A stretch of DNA of 26,442 nt, taken from IMG/VR virus record IMGVR_UViG_3300025131_000355, positions 1 to 26,442 of that record; one strand, written 5' to 3'. The notes beneath the pieces are model-generated. The model was given only the letters and a program-made list of their open reading frames with translations, was not told the origin of the DNA and searched no databases. Shown here piece after piece: positions 13,626-20,711 of the stretch. Origin of the DNA: a virus. A program made the translations under genes and the position numbers. Position 1 is the stretch's first letter; every line of letters starts with the position of its first letter.

Positions 13626-13836
13626 AATAAAGAAGATAACCCCCATTGTATATTCTGGTTCACTAATCCAGCAAGATTTCGGTGAGAATGTAAGTGGTCA
13701 CGGATTCCTACTTTGGGATGTACCAACATTGGGGTTTACTGGGGTTGACCTTAATAACGATTACGGTTTCTATAAATTCACAGTTAATTCAGTGGATGAT
13801 GTGGAGAACGATAAAGAAGTATTTAACAACGCATAA
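13609..13836 (+). CDS. gp47/SbcD-like recombination nuclease, C-terminal piece (75 aa)
   Basis: The sequence ITPIVYSGSLIQQDFGEN, then HGFLLWDV, is the segment that normally follows GDIHKR in SbcD-like phage nucleases. It ends with a short capping domain (YGFYKFTVNSVDDVENDKE). The start at 13609 (MKKKIKIKKITPIVYSG) was chosen because the upstream in-frame extension lies entirely inside the endonuclease gene. The ten basic residues before ITPIVYSG are probably new. With the piece at 11996-12676 it would make a nearly complete gp47 if the two associate. It overlaps the next gene by one base. Confidence 0.82.
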   Translation: MKKKIKIKKITPIVYSGSLIQQDFGENVSGHGFLLWDVPTLGFTGVDLNNDYGFYKFTVNSVDDVENDKEVFNNA

Positions 13837-14168
13837 TGGAAGTACCTAAGCAACTTAAAAACGACATTTGGGATTACTGTAGAGCTAACGATATTACTGA
13901 TATTGAAGGGTTTACGATTAAGATGATTAAAGACGGTTTTACAGTTGAGAAATACGGCTATAAACCAAACCTACCAAACAAACCAAAGAAAAAAATAGTT
14001 GAAGAACCAGTGGTGGAGAAACCAGTGGTTGAAGAACCTGTGGTAATAGATGTTGTTGAAGAAGTTAAGAAGGCTGAAGAGGAAATAGAGAAAAAACCAG
14101 AACCAATAAAACCCGACCTTTATGGTGAAACACCCAGAGGGAAATTCGGTTCAAATTTATTAGACTAA
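13836..14168 (+). CDS. Hypothetical protein with Glu/Pro/Val repeats (110 aa)
   Basis: The first ~45 residues form a compact-looking segment (LKNDIWDYCRANDITDIEGF, KMIKDGFTVEKYG). This is followed by a low-complexity tail with three imperfect copies of VEEPVVEKPVV and a further Lys/Glu-rich stretch, encoded by an imperfect DNA tandem repeat at about 13998-14046. The protein ends in TPRGKFGSNLLD. It sits between gp47 and gp46 with 1-2 base spacing and is presumably made with them. A linker or partner role is possible; no family is recognised. Confidence 0.7.
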   Translation: MEVPKQLKNDIWDYCRANDITDIEGFTIKMIKDGFTVEKYGYKPNLPNKPKKKIVEEPVVEKPVVEEPVVIDVVEEVKKAEEEIEKKPEPIKPDLYGETPRGKFGSNLLD

Positions 14169-14169
14169 C

Positions 14170-16521
14170 ATGAACAAAACAAAAATATCACCACACGGTA
14201 AGGTAAAAATCTACTGGAATGATAAACCAGAGAATTACTCAAGAGCCAATAAGTTGGCTGTAAGGAACAATTTTGCCAAGAAGTATGGTGTTGACAAGGA
14301 TAGGATAGATGTTACCTACAGACCCGTTAAAATAGACGGTAAGGGTAATGTAATCAAGTTAGATGGGGTACAGATAGAGAATATCGGTGATATTAACTAC
14401 CAAAGACAACTTTTCAAGAGTTGGATTGAACGAAATGACAAGAAGGTCAATTTCGAACGGTTAATGAAATTGGATGACACAATTAATTCTGAGTTGGATG
14501 CTGATGTTGTAGTTTCTACTGGTAAGAAGTGGGAATTTGATTGGTTGCGACTTGATAATATGATGGGTTTCGGTGATAATAACTTCTTCCCAATTGAGAA
14601 ATATCGAGATTTGGTTGTAGTAAACTCAGACCCAGAAAATCAAGGTGGTAAGACCACGTTAATAATCGATGGGTTTAAGTTCTTGATATTCGGTGTCACG
14701 ACCAGAACTGGTAAGAACGAACAAATATTCAATCGTTTCCGAGATGTAAACGAAGTAAGGGCTAGAGGTCTTATGCGAATTGACGGTGAGAAAGAGTTCA
14801 TTATTGAACGTAAACTAAACCGTAAGGCAAAGCGTGGTGGTGGATGGAGTGTAACCAGCACTTTGAATTACTACTGGTTGCTTCCAGATGATGAAGAAGA
14901 GTCAATGGATGAAGCGGATTCAATCCAAACTACAAAGAAGATTCGTGAAACCGTGGGTGATGTTAAGGATTTTGACTTGGTATCATTAGCTACTGGTGAC
15001 AACTTATCTTCATTGGTGGCTAATACTGTAACTGAGAACGGAAAGGTCTTCACAAGGCTAATCGGTTTGGAGATTATGGAACACAAGGAAGCTGCTGCAC
15101 GTAAGATGTATAATGAGTATGCTAAGAAGATGCTCTCAAACATGCACAGTAAGGTTGAGTTAGAAGATGAAATTATCGAAGCTGAAACGAGTCAAGAATT
15201 GGTTGAGATACGATTGGGTGAAGCTGAAGCTAAACTGGCAACGCTGACTACTGAAATTGAAGGCATGGAAACCAAGAAGGGAGAACTTCAAGGTTTTAAA
15301 GAACCAGTTGATAGTAAGTTGATGTTGACAAACCTTACTGCATTGGAACAAGAGATAACTAACATCACAGCTACTGGGGTTAAACATAAAAATGCGTTGG
15401 CTGCGTTAGTAACATCTGTTAATGAAATTAAGGACGTTGATTATGATGAGTACAAGGAAAAACGTGTCACTGACCGAATTAACGAACTAAACACTGAGAT
15501 AGCATTGAAAACTGCTGAAGTGTTAAGAATGAAATCGGATATTGTAAACATTGAGAAGTCTGAAATCTGTATTACATGTGATAGACCATTGGAAGGTGTT
15601 GACAATACGGCTAAAATAGAGGAACTAAAGGAATCCATCATTGCGTTTGATGGGTTTATTATTAAGTTACAGACTGAATTAGGTGAGTTGGTGGCAGAAG
15701 CTGAAACCTTTAAAGTAGCTAAAGCCGACTTAGAGAGAAAACAACGTATCGAACTTGAAATTGAGCGTACTAAACTTAGAATGAATGCGCTGAGAAACAA
15801 GTTAGGTGAAATAAGAAACACCAAACGTGAGTTCGAGTCCAACAAAAAGTCTATTGAGCGTAACAACCAAATTGATATTGACGTAAACCTCATAACATCC
15901 AACTTACAGGTAGCAAGACACAGCCACGATAATGTAATCAAGGTAATTGAGATTGCCAAGGCTGAAGTTAGTAAGCATAAGAACATTGTTGAGACCAATA
16001 AGGGGCTTCTGATTAAATTGGGTAAGGAAGCTGAGGTTGAAAGGATTTACAAACTGTACATTGAGATGGTTGGTAAGAAGGGTGTATCTAAAATCATTCT
16101 AAGGTCAGTTATTCCAATAATAAACAGCGAATTGGAACGATTAATGGAAGGGGCTTGTGACTTTGACATTGAAGTCCGAATGGATGACAAGAACGATGTC
16201 AACCTGTACATGATTAAAGATGGGGTTGAAGGATTACTGAAATCGGCTAGTGGTTTCGAACGGTCTGTTAGCGGTGTAGCATTAAGGTGTGTACTGGGAA
16301 CCATATCAACATTACCAATGCCGAATTTCATCGTTTTCGATGAAGTATTGGATAAGGTAGCAGACTCTAATTTACCATTAATGAGACCACTATTTGAGAA
16401 AGTAGCGGATGCATATGACAAGGTGTTTTTGATAACTCACAAAGCACATGCGAAGGAGTGGTCTAACCAAATAATTACGGTAACTAAATCGCAAAATATA
16501 TCACAAATAAGCTGTAAATAA
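14170..16521 (+). CDS. gp46/SbcC/Rad50-like recombination ATPase
   Basis: This is the ATPase partner of gp47 in DNA end processing. The N-terminal ATPase half contains a Walker A variant, PENQGGKTT (Lys161), with Pro in place of the usual first Gly. Two long coiled-coil arms (about residues 320-450 and 490-640) flank a zinc hook, CITC (467-470). The C-terminal half has the signature region SASGFERSVSGVALR (from about 692) and Walker B with D-loop, FIVFDEVLDKVAD (Asp724, Glu725), then LITHKAH. At 783 residues it is longer than T4 gp46 (about 560) and has about 110 additional residues before the Walker A that are not recognised. It follows the gp47 pieces directly. Confidence 0.92.
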   Translation: MNKTKISPHGKVKIYWNDKPENYSRANKLAVRNNFAKKYGVDKDRIDVTYRPVKIDGKGNVIKLDGVQIENIGDINYQRQLFKSWIERNDKKVNFERLMKLDDTINSELDADVVVSTGKKWEFDWLRLDNMMGFGDNNFFPIEKYRDLVVVNSDPENQGGKTTLIIDGFKFLIFGVTTRTGKNEQIFNRFRDVNEVRARGLMRIDGEKEFIIERKLNRKAKRGGGWSVTSTLNYYWLLPDDEEESMDEADSIQTTKKIRETVGDVKDFDLVSLATGDNLSSLVANTVTENGKVFTRLIGLEIMEHKEAAARKMYNEYAKKMLSNMHSKVELEDEIIEAETSQELVEIRLGEAEAKLATLTTEIEGMETKKGELQGFKEPVDSKLMLTNLTALEQEITNITATGVKHKNALAALVTSVNEIKDVDYDEYKEKRVTDRINELNTEIALKTAEVLRMKSDIVNIEKSEICITCDRPLEGVDNTAKIEELKESIIAFDGFIIKLQTELGELVAEAETFKVAKADLERKQRIELEIERTKLRMNALRNKLGEIRNTKREFESNKKSIERNNQIDIDVNLITSNLQVARHSHDNVIKVIEIAKAEVSKHKNIVETNKGLLIKLGKEAEVERIYKLYIEMVGKKGVSKIILRSVIPIINSELERLMEGACDFDIEVRMDDKNDVNLYMIKDGVEGLLKSASGFERSVSGVALRCVLGTISTLPMPNFIVFDEVLDKVADSNLPLMRPLFEKVADAYDKVFLITHKAHAKEWSNQIITVTKSQNISQISCK

Positions 16522-16533
16522 CTGATTTGTAGA

Positions 16534-16541
16534 TATTTATA
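16534..16541 (+). promoter_or_regulatory. TATTTATA promoter box for the sigma factor gene
   Basis: GATATTTATATAAG lies 36 bases upstream of the sigma ATG. The sigma gene carrying the same box as the structural and endonuclease genes would fit autoregulation, if this sigma recognises the box. Confidence 0.55.
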
Positions 16542-16576
16542 TAAGTAGATATAACACAACAATACGACAACAACAC

Positions 16577-17416
16577 ATGGCAAAATACATTGATTTTAAT
16601 AACGAGAAAACTATCAGTCAATACTTCAAGGATGTTAGGGGAACCAACAAATTGACCAAAGCTGAAGAGTATGACTTAGCGCTAAAAATACAATCGGGTG
16701 ACGAAAAAGCATTGCACACATTGGTAAAGGATAACCTCAAATTTGTGGTATCAGTAGCTAAGGAATATCAGGGTAACGGAATACCGTTGAACGACCTGAT
16801 AAATGAGGGTAACTATGGCTTGGTTAAAGCAGCTATCAAGTTTGACCCAGAACGAGGATTTAAGTTCATATCATACGCTGTATGGTGGGTTCGACAGGCT
16901 ATACTTCATTCATTGAATGAACATTCTAGGATGGTCAGACTACCAGCAAATCTTATTAATAAGATGAACAAGCTTAAGAAGCAGTTCGAGCAGTTCGAGC
17001 AGACATATGAAAGAGAGCCTAATTTCGGTGAAGAAGTAAATGGGGATGGTGGTAAATATGATATCGATTTAGATACCACTTGCTTATCCCTTAACGACAA
17101 GAGTTGGGGTGGTGAAGGTGACGAATGGGGTGACTTAATATCAGAGGATATTAATGGTGAAGAGGAAGAAGGTCTCTATGTGGTTGATGATAGAATCAGA
17201 CAAGAAATGGAGGATACGTTGAAAATCCTCACCAATAGAGAACGAGATATTATCAAATGTTACTTCGGGATTGACGCTGGTTGTGAAGCAATGACATTAG
17301 AAGATATCGGAGATAGATACGGATTAACTAAAGAGAGAGTTCGACAAATCAAATCAAAAGCTATTAGAAAGTTACGACATAATGCTCATGGTCTATTTAT
17401 GGCGATGAGTGAATAG
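16577..17416 (+). CDS. Sigma-70 family factor, Bacteroidota RpoD-like
   Basis: It should direct host RNA polymerase to phage promoters. Region 1.2-2 covers about residues 9-125: ISQYFKDVRGTNKLTKAEE, NLKFVVSVAKEYQGNG, DLINEGNYGLVKAA and FKFISYAVWWVRQAI. The last is nearly the Bacteroidota RpoD sequence. After EREPNFGEE, region 3 is replaced by a short acidic Gly/Asp/Glu linker (about 155-205). Region 4 (about 210-272) is intact: LTNRERDIIKCYFGI and MTLEDIGDRYGLTKERVRQI with its helix-turn-helix. At 279 residues it is close to Bacteroidota RpoD in size. Unlike the small T4 gp55 it retains region 4. The TATTTATA box lies in front of it. Confidence 0.93.
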   Translation: MAKYIDFNNEKTISQYFKDVRGTNKLTKAEEYDLALKIQSGDEKALHTLVKDNLKFVVSVAKEYQGNGIPLNDLINEGNYGLVKAAIKFDPERGFKFISYAVWWVRQAILHSLNEHSRMVRLPANLINKMNKLKKQFEQFEQTYEREPNFGEEVNGDGGKYDIDLDTTCLSLNDKSWGGEGDEWGDLISEDINGEEEEGLYVVDDRIRQEMEDTLKILTNRERDIIKCYFGIDAGCEAMTLEDIGDRYGLTKERVRQIKSKAIRKLRHNAHGLFMAMSE

Positions 17417-17421
17417 AGTGG

Positions 17422-17429
17422 TATTTATA
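17422..17429 (+). promoter_or_regulatory. TATTTATA promoter box upstream of membrane protein gene
   Basis: GGTATTTATATAACGG starts six bases after the sigma gene stop. The predicted 5' untranslated region (to 17493) is almost filled by an IS605-type hairpin. Confidence 0.55.
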
Positions 17430-17433
17430 TAAC

Positions 17434-17475
17434 GGAGCGTAAAACCTACCCATCAGAATGTGGGTGGGTAGTTCA
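17434..17475 (+). repeat. Solo IS605-type end hairpin in a 5' untranslated region
   Basis: It begins GGAGCGTAAA, exactly as the left end of the tnpB element at 9684. It forms a hairpin with arms ACCTACCCATC and GTGGGTGGGT and ends TAGTTCA, exactly as the right end at 11031. At 42 bases it combines a left-end start with a right-end finish and carries no gene. It lies between a promoter box and the next start codon, so it would be the leader of that mRNA. Confidence 0.6.
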
Positions 17476-17492
17476 CATAAAACTATATTATT

Positions 17493-18797
17493 ATGAAGTA
17501 TCACCATTTAGTATTATTAGCTGCTGTAATATTGGCAGGTTGTGGAGCACTCGTATCGGTATTCGGTTTGGGTGCTTTATTCGCTGGCGCTGGCACAACA
17601 GTGTTGGTTATGGTTGGTGGTTTAGAGTTCGCTAAACTAGTCGGTACTGCTGCATTACACAGATATTGGGACAAATTATCATGGGTGTTGAAACTCCCAT
17701 TCGCGTTGGCTATCGTTATAATGGTGGGTCTTACGTCATTGGGTATATATGGCTTCCTATCAGATGGGTACCAGAAAACTGCATCACAGTATGAAATTCA
17801 AGTTGGAAAGACTGACATTCTTAGTGATAAGTCTGCGGTGTTCTCTAACAGGATACTTAGTAATGAAAAGGTTGTTGAGAACAAGAATAAACGTGCTGAA
17901 ACGTTAAGCGCATTACGTGCTCAACAAGAGGTTAGGTTGGACTCACTATACGCTAAGAACTATATCAGTAACGCTAACAAGGTTCGAAAAGATATTGAAG
18001 CGGCTACCGAAGAAATACGAAAGTTGAATTCAGATGTCGATGCCATACTGGTAAGTAACGGTGCGTTGGCAGATTCAGTTAACGTGTATACTGGGAAAAT
18101 ACACGCTGTTGAAGAAGCTTCTACGATAACAGCCGAGTTAGGTCCTCTAATTTATTTGTCGAACCTGACAGGTCTACCAATGGATACTGTGGTTAACTAT
18201 TTGATATTCATTATCATTGGGGTATTTGACCCGACAGCTATTGGTCTATTGATATTGGCGAGTAGTATTCTTAAGATAGAAGAAAAGAAACGTGCAGGTG
18301 AACCAGAACCAGAGAAAAAGGTTAAACGTAACCACCTTGCTGAGGTTGTGGAGAAGTTTAAGAATTTCAAACTACCAAAGGCTACTGTTGACCCAAACGA
18401 GAGTTCTGATGACCAAGATATTTGGTTACCATCACCAGATTATGACGATGAGGGTGTTAACCCAAACGTTAAGGTAGACCCAGAAACTGGGCATATAGAC
18501 CTCAAGTATGATGGTTTACTTGAAGATGAAGATATCTACATAGGGTTACGTGATGAAAGTAAAAGCGAACCAATTGTTAAATTAGACGATAATGGTACAT
18601 TCAAGGTACCAGTTGAACCTATTGATAAGGGTATTGTCGCTAAAGGTAAAATCGATGCTGAGGATGTTGAGCAAATCAGAAAGAACGATAAGGGTCGAGG
18701 ATACTCAGTAGACGTACCTAAACCAAAGCAGATAACCGAAGCCCCAGAACCAACAAAATTAGGCAAGACGTGGACTAGAAAGAAGAAATGGTTATAG
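17493..18797 (+). CDS. Membrane protein with coiled coil (434 aa)
   Basis: Hydrophobic segments at about residues 4-25, 28-50, 66-90 and 237-262 look membrane-spanning. The first contains LAGC, which could be mistaken for a lipobox but lies inside a longer hydrophobic stretch. Residues ~105-205 are charged and helical (VVENKNKRAETLSALRAQQE), probably a coiled coil between membrane segments. The C-terminal ~170 residues are acidic and probably disordered (ESSDDQDIWLPSPDYDDEG) with a basic end (KTWTRKKKWL). No family is recognised. It precedes the amidase-like and spanin-like genes and overlaps the former by 10 bases, so a role at the envelope or in lysis is possible. Confidence 0.75.
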   Translation: MKYHHLVLLAAVILAGCGALVSVFGLGALFAGAGTTVLVMVGGLEFAKLVGTAALHRYWDKLSWVLKLPFALAIVIMVGLTSLGIYGFLSDGYQKTASQYEIQVGKTDILSDKSAVFSNRILSNEKVVENKNKRAETLSALRAQQEVRLDSLYAKNYISNANKVRKDIEAATEEIRKLNSDVDAILVSNGALADSVNVYTGKIHAVEEASTITAELGPLIYLSNLTGLPMDTVVNYLIFIIIGVFDPTAIGLLILASSILKIEEKKRAGEPEPEKKVKRNHLAEVVEKFKNFKLPKATVDPNESSDDQDIWLPSPDYDDEGVNPNVKVDPETGHIDLKYDGLLEDEDIYIGLRDESKSEPIVKLDDNGTFKVPVEPIDKGIVAKGKIDAEDVEQIRKNDKGRGYSVDVPKPKQITEAPEPTKLGKTWTRKKKWL

Positions 18798-19390
18798 ACC
18801 GAGTAACATATCCGTTGTTCCATAACAACTTTGTTATGGAAGCTTCTAGTAAAGATAAGATAATGCTTGTCAATACTTTCGGTACTGGGATGAACCATTA
18901 TGAGGGTTGGAAAACAAGGCGTGGTGGTAAGTACAAATCAACGACTGCGTACACAATAGACCGAGATGGGTCTGTGTACGAACATTTCGACCCAAACTAT
19001 CATGGTAAGGTCTTCGATAAGAAGGTTGACACTTCACTAATTGTGATTTCCATGGTAAACATGGGTTATCTAACATTAGATAAAGAGTCAAATGAGTACC
19101 TTACGTGGTTGGGTGATATTTATAAGGGTAAAGACGTTGTAGATAGACGGTGGCGTGGACATAGATACTGGGAAGCTTATACCAAAGAACAACAGGACTC
19201 TGTGGTTGAACTACTTAAGTTCCTTTGTGACAAATTCACAATAGGTAATAATGTGGTCGGACACAACACTAAAGTCGAAGCATTAAATACTTTTAGTGGT
19301 ATTTTATGTAGAAGCAACTTCGATAAGCATTATAGTGATTTATCTCCAGCGTGGGATTTTGAACAACTTAAAGAGAATATGGTATTATGA
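18788..19390 (+). CDS. Amidase_2-like protein lacking key active-site residues
   Basis: The fold resembles N-acetylmuramoyl-L-alanine amidases (T7 lysozyme type). AYTIDRDGSVYEHFDPNYHG, VVGHNTKVE and HYSDLSPAWDF align with the Amidase_2 core and with the second amidase at 25559. However, the first zinc-ligand position, HHTAG in that paralog, is NTFGTG here (Asn29). The catalytic Glu of GIELNNWG is replaced in VISMVNMG (around Ser88). His72 and the His of VVGHN remain. With one zinc ligand and the Glu gone it is unlikely to cleave peptidoglycan and may be a binding or structural paralog. It overlaps the genes on both sides by 4-10 bases. Confidence 0.75.
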   Translation: MVIDRVTYPLFHNNFVMEASSKDKIMLVNTFGTGMNHYEGWKTRRGGKYKSTTAYTIDRDGSVYEHFDPNYHGKVFDKKVDTSLIVISMVNMGYLTLDKESNEYLTWLGDIYKGKDVVDRRWRGHRYWEAYTKEQQDSVVELLKFLCDKFTIGNNVVGHNTKVEALNTFSGILCRSNFDKHYSDLSPAWDFEQLKENMVL

Positions 19391-19833
19391 GAAAGAAATT
19401 AGCAAGACCAAGTAATAGTAAAACGGTTATTAACGAACATGACCTGACCAAGACGATGATTGCAACATTGCGTGAAGCTAGCTTCAATGGTGAAGGTGGT
19501 GGAGAGACTGAAGATGATTCAATTCCGTTAGAAGGTGATGAGTTAAAAGCTGAAGAAGGTAAGTTTAGAGAGCAAGTAACACCTAGAGTTCAATTCGGTG
19601 AATTTATGATTTACCCTAATGACCAAAACGTAGTTTGGGCTGGTCAAAATCTTAGTGGTCTTAAATGGATGATGTCTGTAAGAGAAGACTTGAAAATGGG
19701 TGGTAATTATGATATGGAAGATTCAGTTTTAGAAGAGATACAGAACATCAAGAAGTACCGAGAAGTATGGGTTGATGAATGGGCAATAAAATTAGCTAAC
19801 GAATACAAACCAAATAATGGAGAACAATTCTAA
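19387..19833 (+). CDS. Hypothetical protein (148 aa)
   Basis: The basic N-terminus (MRKKLARPSNSKTVINEHDL) is followed by an acidic Gly/Glu segment (about residues 37-60). The C-terminal half has aromatic residues (FGEFMIYPNDQNVVWAGQNL, WMMSVREDL). No signal peptide or membrane segment is seen and no family is recognised. It shares an ATGA overlap with the amidase-like gene and overlaps the next gene by 17 bases, so it is part of the same unit. Confidence 0.7.
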   Translation: MRKKLARPSNSKTVINEHDLTKTMIATLREASFNGEGGGETEDDSIPLEGDELKAEEGKFREQVTPRVQFGEFMIYPNDQNVVWAGQNLSGLKWMMSVREDLKMGGNYDMEDSVLEEIQNIKKYREVWVDEWAIKLANEYKPNNGEQF

Positions 19834-20209
19834 AATAGTCTGGGTATCAGTCATTGGTAATATTGTATTAGCAGTAGTGTTGGTACTTTTCATTGCGTTC
19901 GGGAGAACCAAACCAATAGAAGAGTACGATACTGAAATTGCGACATTAAAAACCGAGAATACAGGGTTAGTTGACGACAATAAAGCGTTAAGGTTTGAAA
20001 ACACCATCTCTAATGAGAGATATAACGATTTAGACAAGGAATACAACATCACACTGGAAGACCTTAAGACCAGTGATGATATTATAGCAAGATTAAGGGC
20101 AAAAAGACCAAAGAATGGTAAGAGTAATTATGTTGATAACCTTTCTGATGATGCCATTATTGGCGAATTCACAAAGTATTTCGAAAGGAGAGTTCAGAGA
20201 AACAACTGA
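19817..20209 (+). CDS. Single-span membrane protein with coiled coil, possible i-spanin
   Basis: One N-terminal membrane segment (VWVSVIGNIVLAVVLVLFIAF, residues ~8-28) is followed by a charged helical domain (IATLKTENTGLVDDNKALRF) predicted to be coiled coil. The C-terminus is basic (RAKRPKNGKS, FERRVQRNN). This is the layout of an inner-membrane spanin (lambda Rz). A second gene begins inside it in the +1 frame and encodes a protein with a signal peptide, as Rz1 does inside Rz. The position after an amidase-like gene also fits, but there is no sequence proof. Confidence 0.6.
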   Translation: MENNSKIVWVSVIGNIVLAVVLVLFIAFGRTKPIEEYDTEIATLKTENTGLVDDNKALRFENTISNERYNDLDKEYNITLEDLKTSDDIIARLRAKRPKNGKSNYVDNLSDDAIIGEFTKYFERRVQRNN

Positions 20210-20648
20210 AAACCCTATTACGTATACAGATAGCATACCACGTGGTACCGTAATTGGTACGACTGATACTGCTGGTAATTTATATCTTCACATGCATGTT
20301 GAAGATGCTAAACTCATATTGACTGATTTACTGGACTATGAATTAATCGTAGACAGCATTCTACCTGAATACGAACGGAATGATTCATTACATACCAAAG
20401 CTATAGTTTTGAATATAGCCAAAATAAAGGAACTTCAACTACAAAGTGACAACCAAGTAGAACAATTAAAAAACCTTAATTCTATAATAGATAACGTAAA
20501 GGAAATAGATGGTTTTAAAGACCTTACGATAGAGAACGCTAAGGATGTTATAAAGAAGGAGAAAATTAAGAAGGGGTTAGCTCTTGGGGGTGGTATCGGT
20601 GGTGGTGTCGGATTAGGCATAATAATTGGCTTTTTCTTAGCCAAGTAA
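20115..20648 (+). CDS. Secreted/membrane protein overlapping the spanin-like gene (177 aa)
   Basis: The N-terminus MVRVIMLITFLMMPLLANSQ looks like a cleavable signal peptide; there is no lipobox Cys. Residues ~95-150 are helical and charged. The C-terminus is a Gly-rich hydrophobic segment (GLALGGGIGGGVGLGIIIGF) ending in AK, likely a membrane anchor. It starts 95 bases before the end of the previous gene, in the +1 frame. The tandem overlap is like Rz/Rz1, but the C-terminal anchor is more like a one-protein spanin. The signal-peptide coding stretch is thus also coding for the coiled-coil protein's tail. A strong terminator follows. Confidence 0.65.
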   Translation: MVRVIMLITFLMMPLLANSQSISKGEFRETTENPITYTDSIPRGTVIGTTDTAGNLYLHMHVEDAKLILTDLLDYELIVDSILPEYERNDSLHTKAIVLNIAKIKELQLQSDNQVEQLKNLNSIIDNVKEIDGFKDLTIENAKDVIKKEKIKKGLALGGGIGGGVGLGIIIGFFLAK

Positions 20649-20660
20649 ATCAAATTGGAA

Positions 20661-20686
20661 AGCCTATCTTCGGATAGGCTTTTTTT
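20661..20686 (+). terminator. Strong Rho-independent terminator
   Basis: Stem AGCCTATC (20661-20668), TTCG loop, GATAGGCT (20673-20680), and a T-run to 20686. The perfect 8-bp stem with a stable tetraloop and eight T residues ends the transcription unit that began at 17422. Confidence 0.9.
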
Positions 20687-20700
20687 ATGTGGTTGGTTCC

Positions 20701-20708
20701 TATTTATA
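20701..20708 (+). promoter_or_regulatory. TATTTATA promoter box just before a start codon
   Basis: TATTTATATG lies directly after the terminator and ends three bases before ATG at 20712. If it is a -10 element, transcription would begin at about 20714, so translation might start at 20718 or the mRNA may be leaderless. Confidence 0.5.
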
Positions 20709-20711
20709 TGT

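Noticed and set aside
12600-13650. A group I intron interrupting gp47
   Set aside because: I could not find a recognisable group I core pairing set or conserved P7-like segment, and both gp47 pieces have their own start and stop. Not excluded; an RT-PCR would decide.
13998-14046. Imperfect tandem repeat as a possible CRISPR or regulatory repeat
   Set aside because: The repeat is in frame and encodes VEEPVVEKPVV units in the 110-aa protein. It has no spacer structure, and no CRISPR array is visible anywhere in the window.
15441-15998. Long minus-strand frame (185 codons) opposite gp46
   Set aside because: It lies wholly antisense to the well-supported coiled-coil region of gp46. Its Ser/Leu-rich translation is typical of a shadow of Lys/Glu-rich coding sequence.
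17493-17570. Lipoprotein signal (LAGC) at the start of the 434-aa membrane protein
   Set aside because: The Cys lies inside a hydrophobic stretch that continues for ~30 residues and is followed by further membrane spans, which does not fit a lipobox.
19117-19124. TATTTATA octamer inside the amidase-like gene
   Set aside because: It encodes DIYKG in frame and is far from any start (263 bases to the next gene). It is more likely coincidental coding sequence than a promoter.
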